From positions 868,001-932,000 of the forward strand of contig NZ_AP025508.1 in assembly GCF_024347615.1 (NCBI RefSeq): a stretch of DNA of 64,000 nucleotides, read 5' to 3'. The stretch comes from Vibrio splendidus (GTDB taxonomy: Bacteria; Pseudomonadota; Gammaproteobacteria; Enterobacterales; Vibrionaceae). The position numbers and the translations under genes were made by a program. Positions 20,937-28,537 of the stretch are shown in pieces (within the stretch, counting starts at the first letter, position 1; each line of letters starts with the position of its first letter). The notes beneath the pieces are model-generated. The model had not been told where the DNA came from. It saw only the letters and a list, made by a program, of their open reading frames with translations, and made no database searches.

Positions 20937-21401
20937 AACGGGACATCCGTTCAGTTCACTGAAGCCTCGGCCTATTTTGACGATGACCAAGTTGTTTTTC
21001 GATGACTAAGCTGTGTAGTCGTTAGCTAACCTGTTTTTCAAAGTACTAATCAACGGCAGATGATCAAATCTTTGTTAACAGAACCTTTGATTCCCTAAGA
21101 AAGTGGTATGGGTGTGTGAGGTCTGTCCTGTTTATAGTAAATTACTGATGTTCATCACACTTTATAAGTAAACGATTGCCTGTGATGCAGGGGAAGTTTG
21201 AGTGTAATCTCATAATTTTGTTACACTTAACTGCCGATCTATGCGTGACCAATTCGACATAAATATGAAATCGTCGTGTTACATCTAGAATGTTAATTTA
21301 AGATTAGTCATGTTGAAGTCTTATTGTTCGAACTCCAGGAAAGGGGTCGCAATAGATTATAAAAAGCAGTGGATTCCCCTAAAAAGTTCAAAGGTATGAC
21401 A
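20937..21401. other. 465-bp intergenic region upstream of the nucleotidase gene
   Basis: No gene seen. One imperfect CRP-like match (ACTGA-N6-TCACA) ends near 21160, and the A/T-rich stretch beyond it probably holds the promoter. No convincing Pho box was found. Confidence 0.4.
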
Positions 21402-23063
21402 ATGAAGCAACGCCTTATTCTAAAGACAGCACTAAGTGCTGCAATCCTAGCTACTCTAGCTGGATGTGCGTCTCAATCAACTCAAGATTGGAACCAAGAC
21501 GAAACTTACAAGTTAACGGTTCTACACACTAACGACAACCATGGTCGCTTTTGGCAGAACAAATACGGTGAATACGGCATGTCTGCGCGTAAAACGCTTG
21601 TTGACCAACTTCGTGCTGAAGTTGAAGCAGAAGGCGGTAGCGTGTTGCTTCTATCTGGTGGTGACATCAACACTGGTGTGCCAGAGTCAGATCTTCAGGA
21701 TGCAGAACCTGATTTCAAAGGTATGAATAAAATTGGTTACGATGCAATGGCATTGGGTAACCACGAGTTTGATAACTCTTTAGACGTACTACAAAAACAG
21801 ATCGACTGGGCTAACTTCCCAATGCTATCTGCAAACATCTATGACAAAGCAACAGGTGAACGCAAGTTCCAAGCTTACGAGATGTTTGAAAAGCAAGGTA
21901 TCAAGATTGCTGTTATCGGTCTAACCACTGAAGATACGGCAAAAATCGGTAACCCTGAATTCATCGCGAGCATTGACTTCCGTGACCCTAAAGAAGAAGC
22001 GAAGAAGCTGATCGCTGAACTTAAAGAAACAGAGAAGCCAGATTTAATCTTCGCTGTGACTCACATGGGTCACTACGAAAACGGCCAACGTGGTGTTAAC
22101 GCACCGGGTGATGTAGCACTTGCTCGTTACCTAAACGAAGGCGACCTAGACATGATCGTTGGTGGTCACTCTCAAGAGCCTGTATGTATGGAAGGCCCTA
22201 ACGTTGCGAAGAAAAACTTCAAGCCGGGTGATGAATGTAAACCAGACGTACAGAATGGTACTTACATCGTTCAAGCTCACGAGTGGGGCAAGTACGTAGG
22301 TCGTGCTGATTACGAATTCCGTAACGGTGAGCTAGAGATGGTGAGCTACGATCTGGTTCCAGTTAACCTTAAGAAGAAAGTTAAGATTGACGGTAAGAAG
22401 CAACGTGTTCTTATTCAAGATGAGATCGCACAAGATCCAGAGTTGCTTGAATTCCTACGTCCTTTCCAAGAGCAAGGTCAAGCACAGCTAGAAGTTCAAA
22501 TTGCTGAGACAAATGGCAAGCTTGAAGGCGATCGTAACGTGGTGCGTTTCCAACAAACTAACCTAGGTCGTTTGATTGCGACTTCTCACATGGAGCGTGC
22601 ACAAGCAGACTTCGCTGTGATGAACTCTGGTGGCGTTCGTGACTCAATTGAAGCGGGCAATGTCACTTACAAAGATGTACTGAAGGTACAACCTTTTGCA
22701 AACATCCTGACTTACACAGACATGACAGGTAAAGAAGTTCTAGATTACCTAAACGTTGTGGCGACGAAACCAATCGATTCTGGTGCTTACGCGCAGTTCG
22801 CTGGCATTTCAATGACAGTAGCAAACGGTGAAGTATCGAATGTCTTCATCGGTGGCAAACAGCTTCGTTTAGACGAAACATACCGTTTCACAGTGCCAAG
22901 CTTCAACGCGGCTGGTGGCGACGGTTACCCTAAACTGTCAGATCACCCTGGTTACGTGAACACAGGTTTTGTTGATGCTGAAGTACTGAAAGAGTACCTA
23001 GAAGCGAACAGCCCAGTTGACGTGAACAAGTACGCACCTTCTGGTCAAATGGTTTACAAGTAA
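21402..23063 (+). CDS. nutA: 5'-nucleotidase / UDP-sugar hydrolase lipoprotein (NutA/UshA family)
   Basis: Cell-surface or periplasmic nucleotidase that dephosphorylates nucleotides for uptake. I place the start at the ATG at 21402 because AAGG sits 7 nt upstream and a clean lipoprotein signal follows (LATLAGC, lipidated C22); the frame extends 33 bp further up without a signal. That gives 553 residues. Metallophosphatase motifs HTNDNHG, GGDINTG, GNHEFD and GGHSQ lie in the N-terminal domain. The C-terminal substrate domain has NSGGVRDSI and FNAAGGDGYP. It resembles the Vibrio chloride-dependent NutA rather than soluble E. coli UshA. Confidence 0.92.
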   Translation: MKQRLILKTALSAAILATLAGCASQSTQDWNQDETYKLTVLHTNDNHGRFWQNKYGEYGMSARKTLVDQLRAEVEAEGGSVLLLSGGDINTGVPESDLQDAEPDFKGMNKIGYDAMALGNHEFDNSLDVLQKQIDWANFPMLSANIYDKATGERKFQAYEMFEKQGIKIAVIGLTTEDTAKIGNPEFIASIDFRDPKEEAKKLIAELKETEKPDLIFAVTHMGHYENGQRGVNAPGDVALARYLNEGDLDMIVGGHSQEPVCMEGPNVAKKNFKPGDECKPDVQNGTYIVQAHEWGKYVGRADYEFRNGELEMVSYDLVPVNLKKKVKIDGKKQRVLIQDEIAQDPELLEFLRPFQEQGQAQLEVQIAETNGKLEGDRNVVRFQQTNLGRLIATSHMERAQADFAVMNSGGVRDSIEAGNVTYKDVLKVQPFANILTYTDMTGKEVLDYLNVVATKPIDSGAYAQFAGISMTVANGEVSNVFIGGKQLRLDETYRFTVPSFNAAGGDGYPKLSDHPGYVNTGFVDAEVLKEYLEANSPVDVNKYAPSGQMVYK

Positions 23064-23131
23064 TTAAACCCAGTTGCTAGAGTTAATAGGTGCTAAATTA
23101 GATTGACTCTAGCACCATGATAAATTTAACT

Positions 23132-23157
23132 AAAGCGACGCCTCGGCGTCGCTTTTT
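23132..23157 (+). terminator. Terminator after the nucleotidase gene
   Basis: Ten-bp arms AAAGCGACGC / GCGTCGCTTT with loop CTCG and following T residues. Confidence 0.88.
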
Positions 23158-23181
23158 GTTTATCTATCGTTTGGATTTGTT

Positions 23182-23655
23182 ATGACCCCTGCAATCAATC
23201 TCGCCAAGAAAAAGAAAATCGCTCATAGCGTGCATCAATATCACCACGATACGAATAACACGAATTATGGATTAGAGGCTGTCGAAGCGCTTGGTCAAGA
23301 TCCCAAACGTGTATTTAAAACGCTTTTGTTCTGTTTGAATGGCGTCGCTAAAGATTTAGCTGTTGCCGTTATTCCCGTTGATCAGAAGCTAAACCTGAAG
23401 CTTGCGGCAAAAGCGGCAAAAGGCAAAAAAGCAGAGATGGCGAATCCTGATATTGCTCAGAAAACCACGGGTTATGTGGTGGGCGGGATCAGCCCTCTTG
23501 GTCAGAAAAAAGCCTTGCCTACCTTTGTTCATTCCAGCGCTACCGATTTTGAAACGATATGCGTGAGTGCAGGGAAGCGCGGGCTAGAAATTGAGCTCGA
23601 CCCGAAAGACTTAGCGCTACTGACTCGCGGTCAGTTTGCTGATCTATGTTTATAG
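23182..23655 (+). CDS. ybaK: Cys-tRNA(Pro) deacylase YbaK
   Basis: A 157-residue trans-editing protein of the YbaK/EbsC family that hydrolyses Cys mischarged on tRNA-Pro. The RVFKTLLF, PVDQKLNLKLAAK (with the conserved Lys) and GGISPLGQKK stretches are family hallmarks. It is a stand-alone gene between two terminators and has the normal length. Confidence 0.94.
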   Translation: MTPAINLAKKKKIAHSVHQYHHDTNNTNYGLEAVEALGQDPKRVFKTLLFCLNGVAKDLAVAVIPVDQKLNLKLAAKAAKGKKAEMANPDIAQKTTGYVVGGISPLGQKKALPTFVHSSATDFETICVSAGKRGLEIELDPKDLALLTRGQFADLCL

Positions 23656-23698
23656 ATTGTCGTCGTCATGATGATAAAACTATCGAATTACATACAAG

Positions 23699-23731
23699 AA
23701 CGCCCGCTAGACTAATCTAGCGGGCGTTTTT
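23699..23731 (+). terminator. Terminator between ybaK and rluF
   Basis: Thirteen-bp arms AACGCCCGCTAGA / TCTAGCGGGCGTT, loop CTAA, then a short T run on the plus strand. It may also serve convergent rluF, though the T run is weaker in that direction. Confidence 0.88.
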
Positions 23732-23761
23732 ATATCGAGTGTCTCGTCTTACTGATTCTGA

Positions 23762-24895
23762 CTACTTCTTCAGGCCTAATGTACCACCAACGCGTTTTGC
23801 TGCTGGTTTATTTGGTCTGTTTGAATCTTGACTACGGTTTGCTGGCTTACCGCTTCTACGATCGTTATTGTCGCGGTCTGTGCGATTGCGATCCGAGCTG
23901 TTTCGATCTGAATTTGAACGCTCTGAACGAGAGTTCGATTTCCAGTTCTCGGTGTTGCCGCCGCTTTCACTATTCGACGAATTACGACCACGCTTTGAGT
24001 TTGGCGCATGGCGGAATTCATCCGCGTTATTACCACGGTAAGTGCGAGTACGGTTCTCGTTTTGATTACGGCGCGCTGTTGAAGTTTGGTTTTCTTCACG
24101 GCTATCAAAAAGTTTTGCGTCTGTCGCTTTGCGAATGCGTTGACCTTTCGCGTTCATTTTTGATGCATCTTCAGTACTTACAGAGCCTTCACACATCGCT
24201 AAAATTTCAGTGATCTCTTCGTCGCTCAGGTAGCGCCATTTCCCGTTAGGAATGCCGTCTAATGAGATGTTCATAATACGAACACGGCGCAGCTTAAATA
24301 CCTCGTAACCCAATGCTTCACACATACGGCGAATCTGACGGTTAAGGCCTTGCGTTAGTGTGATTCGGAACGAAAATTTGGTTTCTTTCTCGACCTTACA
24401 TGGCAAGGTAACAGTATCGAGAATATGAACGCCAGCGCCCATTTGCTTCAAGAACTCAGTCGTAATCGGCTTATCTACACGCACTACGTATTCTTTCTCG
24501 TGGTTGTTACCTGCACGTAGGATTTTGTTTACGATGTCGCCATCGTTGGTCAAGAAGATAAGACCATCAGAAGGCTTATCTAGACGACCAATAGGGAAAA
24601 TACGTTTGTGGTGGCCGATAAAGTCGACGATGTTGCCAGGAATATCACGTTCAGTAGTACAGGTGATGCCTGTTGGTTTATTAAGAGCAATGTAGATCGG
24701 CTTCTCTTTTGAGCGAACAGGTTTATTGTCGATCTCAACATCATCACCGGGCAAGACTTTAGTACCCATTTCAGGGATCTTACCGTTAATAGTAACTCGG
24801 CCTGCATCAATGAGTTTGTCGGCTTCGCGGCGTGAGCAAAAACCAGTTTCACTGATGTATTTATTAAGGCGTTTAGCTTGGGATTCTTGTGACAT
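23762..24895 (-). CDS. rluF: 23S rRNA pseudouridine synthase RluF with long disordered tail
   Basis: Makes pseudouridine in 23S rRNA (U2604 in E. coli numbering). An S4 RNA-binding domain (about 8-55) is followed by the RsuA-type catalytic domain, with the nucleophile D106 in [25 protein letters not shown] is also typical. The first ~235 residues align with E. coli RluF. Residues ~250-377 are a low-complexity tail rich in Asn, Arg, Ser and Asp, longer than the E. coli Lys-rich tail. Confidence 0.93.
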   Translation of the reverse strand: MSQESQAKRLNKYISETGFCSRREADKLIDAGRVTINGKIPEMGTKVLPGDDVEIDNKPVRSKEKPIYIALNKPTGITCTTERDIPGNIVDFIGHHKRIFPIGRLDKPSDGLIFLTNDGDIVNKILRAGNNHEKEYVVRVDKPITTEFLKQMGAGVHILDTVTLPCKVEKETKFSFRITLTQGLNRQIRRMCEALGYEVFKLRRVRIMNISLDGIPNGKWRYLSDEEITEILAMCEGSVSTEDASKMNAKGQRIRKATDAKLFDSREENQTSTARRNQNENRTRTYRGNNADEFRHAPNSKRGRNSSNSESGGNTENWKSNSRSERSNSDRNSSDRNRTDRDNNDRRSGKPANRSQDSNRPNKPAAKRVGGTLGLKK

Positions 24896-25071
24896 GATAT
24901 TCTCTTAGCGTTTCACAACGGAAATATAGATAAACAAAAAGCAACCTTTGGATAGTTGCTTTGAGTTGGGATTCGTTAACTGAGGACAATTTTAGCACTT
25001 GGTGTGAGTCTAGGCACGAAATATCGATCTTGATGCAATTCGCTATCAGTGTACTTATCTGTTTCAACCAG

Positions 25072-25653
25072 TTAACTGGTGCGTTTTTGATGGCGCTCTC
25101 TGTTCTCTAGCTTTTTCTCATTACTCTTTCTGAGCATAACGTAGACTGCGCCAGTGCCACCATGAAATTGCTGAGCAGAATGAACACATTGAACGTCGTT
25201 AATTTGCGTGAGCCAATTCGCCACGTAGCTTTTCATCATTGCTGGTGGGTTCGAGCGCTCACCTTTACCGTGAACAATGATAACGGTGCGAACATCCATT
25301 CTTAAACACTGGCGTAAAAATGAGAGTACTTCGTTACGAGCGTCTTTCAGTGTTTTCCTATGAAGGTCGAGTTTGGCCTGAATAGGGTATTTGCCTAAGC
25401 GCAGCTTTTTGTATACGCCTTCTTGTACACCATCTTTCTTGTAAGCAATGACGTCGTCTGGCTTGATCATTGGTGAGTAGTCTAATGATAAGTAGTCTTT
25501 CTCGTCGTCAGACAGCCACATAGCGGCTTCACGCTTAGCAAGGTGAGATTCTGTGACTCGGTGTACTTTCTGGTGTTCGGCGGTGTCATGGTTGATACGT
25601 TTAACATCGCCCATCATTTCTTGGAATAGATCTAAGTCGTCATCATGAGACAT
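25072..25653 (-). CDS. smrA: Smr-domain endonuclease SmrA
   Basis: A 193-residue protein of the SmrA/YdaL type. The Smr domain covers about residues 90-180, with LDLHRKTLKDA and the conserved IIVHGKGERSNPP and HGGTGAVYVMLR. E. coli SmrA has DNA-nicking activity. The N-terminal part (RSGKYP-like LRLGKYPIQA and the preceding helix) distinguishes it from SmrB. It is followed, after a 176-bp gap, by rluF on the same strand; that gap shows nothing recognisable. Confidence 0.88.
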   Translation of the reverse strand: MSHDDDLDLFQEMMGDVKRINHDTAEHQKVHRVTESHLAKREAAMWLSDDEKDYLSLDYSPMIKPDDVIAYKKDGVQEGVYKKLRLGKYPIQAKLDLHRKTLKDARNEVLSFLRQCLRMDVRTVIIVHGKGERSNPPAMMKSYVANWLTQINDVQCVHSAQQFHGGTGAVYVMLRKSNEKKLENRERHQKRTS

Positions 25654-25719
25654 AGTGTGTATCTCAAGTTGGAGAAGGATAGGGTAAGTATACCTAAGTT
25701 GAGGCCGGGTTTAAAAATG

Positions 25720-25753
25720 AAAAAACCGGAGAAGACAATAAGTCTGCTCCGGT
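25720..25753 (-). terminator. Terminator after the small membrane protein gene
   Basis: Outer arms ACCGGAG / CTCCGGT with inner AGAC / GTCT pairing, followed on the minus strand by a run of T. Confidence 0.82.
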
Positions 25754-25820
25754 GCAAAGCGTTTTTACATCCACCCAAAGAAAATGATACTTAAAAGTAG
25801 ATGACTTAGGCTGAGCGATT

Positions 25821-25961
25821 CTAGTGAGGAGATTTTTCAGTCATAACTTTGTAGATGAAGAAGCCTCCATAGAACATCATGAGACCCAGAGCCCCGAATA
25901 TTACTATCATTGAAGATAGCCCCACTGCATTACCAAATAGGAGTTCTAGCCAAAAGTCCAT
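25821..25961 (-). CDS. DUF3149-type small membrane protein, 46 aa
   Basis: An ATG at 25961 opens a 46-codon frame closed by TAG at 25821. The product starts MDFWLELLFGNAVGLSS and has one hydrophobic segment (about residues 17-38), then a short charged end. The FWxELxFGNxVGL opening matches the DUF3149 family of single-span inner-membrane proteins, function unknown. It has its own terminator, which supports a real gene. Confidence 0.8.
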   Translation of the reverse strand: MDFWLELLFGNAVGLSSMIVIFGALGLMMFYGGFFIYKVMTEKSPH

Positions 25962-26151
25962 GTGTATACCTCAAAGTTATATGACATGGCTCAGTGTATT
26001 AAGTAGCGTTATCAATTCACTGATCTGGATCAATCCTGTTTCATAAGTTAAATACTTGTTGGTGAGTGTGTGTTTTTCGTCACATTAGCCGTTGGGTTGT
26101 ACGTCTTTTGTTCGAACGATTCGATATTGTAAAAAAGAGTGAAAAAAGCTC

Positions 26152-26179
26152 TTGCGCATAAATTCAGAATCCGTATTAT
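26152..26179 (+). promoter_or_regulatory. Probable promoter of tRNA-Pro
   Basis: -35-like TTGCGC (26152-26157), 16-bp spacer, -10 TATTAT (26174-26179). The transcript would start ~30 nt before the tRNA. The -35 is a partial match. Confidence 0.6.
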
Positions 26180-26216
26180 ACGCTTCATCGACAGGCAATC
26201 AGCCAGTTAGATATCT

Positions 26217-26293
<77 letters not shown>

Positions 26294-26303
26294 CATTAAA
26301 GAA

Positions 26304-26345
26304 AGCCGTAGCACTCTTTGTAATAGAAGGGGCTACGGCTTTTTT
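26304..26345 (+). terminator. Terminator after tRNA-Pro
   Basis: Nine-bp arms AGCCGTAGC / GCTACGGCT around 19 nt, followed by T residues. Confidence 0.85.
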
Positions 26346-26378
26346 GCATTTCAGGATAAAGATAATCACTTGGTCAAC

Positions 26379-26580
26379 GGGTTCGCCTGATGTTCAAAAC
26401 AAGCTCTTCACTGACCGTATTAAAGAAAGCCTGCTCAATGAGCAGGCTTTCGTCGTTTCAGGGTATGGGAAATGGGGTTTGAACCTAAGTGGGGGTCGCC
26501 TGATGTTCAAAACAAGCTCTTCAACGCCACATTAAAGAAGCCGTAGACCATTTATTATAGAGAAGGGCTACGACTTTTTT
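26379..26580. repeat. Two decayed copies of the tRNA-Pro 3' end plus terminator
   Basis: Two segments contain an identical 28-bp word (26383-26410 and 26496-26523) ending CTCTTCA, then ATTAAAGAA(A)GCC and a hairpin. Both resemble the real tRNA-Pro 3' end (GGGTTCGAATCCCTCTTCACCGACCACATTAAAGAAAGCC). Hairpins: AAAGCCTGCTC / GAGCAGGCTTT at 26426-26450 without a T run, and an imperfect AGCCGTAG / CTACGACT with six T ending at 26580. Neither copy keeps a full tRNA. The ~120 bp from here to the next gene show nothing else. Confidence 0.7.
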
Positions 26581-26698
26581 GCATTTGGTATGTGCGTCAT
26601 TCCCTAGAGTGGCGAAGGAGCGAGTCGGGAATCTCTTGTTGTTCTAAACATCCCGCATAGAGAAAAGGATTGACTCAATAAGTCCGTCCCAAATCTGT

Positions 26699-27121
26699 TT
26701 ACTTCACATCACAAGTGATGTTCTTGATTGGTGTCTCTGAAGTAACAAAGCAAACATACGCTTCAACAGGATTATTTGGACCAATTCGAATGTAACCTGC
26801 CTGTACTTCATCTTCGTTAAAGGTCACCGAGTGAGAGTTACCCGTCTTGCCATCGTAAAAGCTTGCTTCAAAATTACCATTCATTTGGCTTGCGATACGG
26901 TTGCGTGTCGTAGACGTCGTGAAAGTAATATTCGCGCATCGCATGGGTGGCTTTTCAGTAATCAAAAACTGTCCGCTTTCTTTATCTAGCACGCCGCCTT
27001 TTGTATCAGGCTGAATGTCGATGGCTTGAAACTGTTCGATGGTACAAGTTTCTTTGGCAAACGCTGCCGTGGGCATCAGGATCGTGAGGGCTAAAGGTAA
27101 AGCGAAGAGTACTGGTTTCAT
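26699..27121 (-). CDS. Secreted hypothetical protein
   Basis: I do not recognise the family. From the ATG at 27121 the product has 140 residues and a good Sec signal peptide ending PTAAFA-KE. The mature part has four cysteines (CTIEQ, MRCANI, YVCFV and ITCDVK near the end), probably two disulphides. The same frame opens 42 bp upstream at a GTG, but that would cover an inverted repeat and bury the signal peptide. It is probably a small periplasmic beta-rich protein. Confidence 0.65.
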   Translation of the reverse strand: MKPVLFALPLALTILMPTAAFAKETCTIEQFQAIDIQPDTKGGVLDKESGQFLITEKPPMRCANITFTTSTTRNRIASQMNGNFEASFYDGKTGNSHSVTFNEDEVQAGYIRIGPNNPVEAYVCFVTSETPIKNITCDVK

Positions 27122-27154
27122 GAGAACAACACCGTGTATAAAAAGAGCGAAAGA

Positions 27155-27179
27155 TAATAGCACCGTTATGGTGCTATTA
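27155..27179. repeat. Perfect inverted repeat upstream of the secreted protein gene
   Basis: Ten-bp arms TAATAGCACC / GGTGCTATTA around 5 nt, 34 bp before the preferred start of the minus-strand hypothetical and beyond the TraB/GumN stop. It may be an operator or a weak terminator. Confidence 0.55.
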
Positions 27180-27243
27180 AATGTAATGATTCTGTTATTA
27201 AGGAAATGCTTTTATAACGAGAATACAATAAGGTTGAGCATCG

Positions 27244-28131
27244 TTAGCTTTTTTGGCTAGCCTCAAATTGACACTGAGCCTGTTGGCTTTGTGATTGTTG
27301 AGTGACATTAAAACCTTTCTCTTTTAACAACTGCAAAAGGTTACCTTCGCCAACTAGGTGCAAGGCGCCAACCACGATCAAATAATTCCCATTTGAATCG
27401 AGTTTCCAATCATTGGCGGATAGCTTGTTTGCCCAGTCGATATTGCGATCAGTTAAGAATGCTTTCTCGAGTTCAAGCGACATCTCAGACAGCTCTGCGA
27501 AGGCTTCCAGCTTCGCTAAATCACCCGCTTTCCAGCTTTCGATTAAGCAATGAACCACACGATCAGTTTGGTCAAATTCTTCAAGGCTACTGACTAACCA
27601 TTCTTTACCGTCGTCCTTTTGTTTTGTCATCAGGTCTATTTGGAACTGTAGGGGCTCTAAACTGATTACCGGAACATCTTGGATCGTTGCTTTGTGAGCT
27701 AGTGTCGCATCAACGCCGCCGGCGGAGCCATAACCAAGGTTTTTTAGCTGCTGCATCTGTATGGAAAGAGAAGTCGCCCAAGGCGGTGAGCTAAGCAGTT
27801 GTTGCGTCGGCATCTCCAACGATTTTGATATGTCGGTTAATAATTGCAGTTGTTCTTCATTGAGCACATCGGCTGTGGTGAGTTTGTTGTGGGGATATAC
27901 AACGCCATCAGACTTTCTGATATCCGTTTCGATAACTAACCCATCACTGTTTTTTAGCGCGTCGGTGATCGCTGAAGGAAGTGGGTACATACTCTCGTCC
28001 CCAACGTGCACGGAACCTAAGATAGTGAGTGTCAGTTCATCCTTTTTTGCTTGCCAATAAAGGGGCTCGGCGACCGCTTGCCTAGCTGAAAAAGCGAGAA
28101 CGAATAAAACCATGTATAAGAATGGGCGCAA
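27244..28131 (-). CDS. TraB/GumN-family protein
   Basis: A 295-residue protein with an N-terminal signal sequence (about residues 1-21, ending AVAEP). TraB/GumN hallmarks are the N-terminal ILGSVHVGDESMYPLP (His42) and the C-terminal VVGALHLVGEGNLLQLLKEKGF. Family members are proposed metal-dependent hydrolases related to TIKI proteases, but the bacterial role is unknown. It is divergent from chitobiase and precedes the small secreted protein on the same strand (80 bp apart). Confidence 0.88.
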   Translation of the reverse strand: MRPFLYMVLFVLAFSARQAVAEPLYWQAKKDELTLTILGSVHVGDESMYPLPSAITDALKNSDGLVIETDIRKSDGVVYPHNKLTTADVLNEEQLQLLTDISKSLEMPTQQLLSSPPWATSLSIQMQQLKNLGYGSAGGVDATLAHKATIQDVPVISLEPLQFQIDLMTKQKDDGKEWLVSSLEEFDQTDRVVHCLIESWKAGDLAKLEAFAELSEMSLELEKAFLTDRNIDWANKLSANDWKLDSNGNYLIVVGALHLVGEGNLLQLLKEKGFNVTQQSQSQQAQCQFEASQKS

Positions 28132-28537
28132 AGGGAGCTCCTTTAGGAAGTCTTAAACTCGTTAAAATCGATTTTGACGGTGTTTTTTAACGGTTTTTTT
28201 TGAGAACGATGTCACGTTGTTTGTACGAAAAGTATAACAACACCAACAAACTCTTAAACCTTTCTCAGTAACAACGACACGATTTTATGAAATCCTTTCA
28301 AAAGATTGTGATTCAATTCTCAAATATTACGTCAAAATAAAACTGACGGAACTGTCGATATCGGTAACTTGATGATTTTAATCAGGTTAATTTTATCAAT
28401 ATTTTTTAGATTTGAAGTCGATCACTTTATTAACTTGATTTAATTCACGGCGAAAAATAAGACCATATAGTTTATCTAACTTTTGAAGCGTTCTATTTTG
28501 CTTCTAACTCAATTTTTTAAATTTATGGGTGAATACG
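28132..28537. other. Divergent intergenic region, TraB / chitobiase
   Basis: 406 bp, A/T-rich, with no small gene seen. It holds the CRP-like site at 28307-28322 and several short inverted motifs (such as TGAT-N6-AATCA near 28372). Both promoters must lie here. Confidence 0.45.
28307..28322. promoter_or_regulatory. CRP-like site upstream of chitobiase
   Basis: TGTGA-N6-TCTCA matches the CRP consensus TGTGA-N6-TCACA at 9 of 10 core positions. It lies ~215 bp before the chitobiase start, which is far for direct activation, so either the promoter is upstream of a long leader or the site is fortuitous. Confidence 0.5.

Noticed and set aside
20937..21401. Pho box upstream of the nucleotidase
   Set aside because: No pair of CTGTCAT-like direct repeats at the right spacing was found.
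23779..24213. 144-codon frame antisense to rluF
   Set aside because: It arises from the low-complexity tail of rluF on the opposite strand and has no start context or family features.
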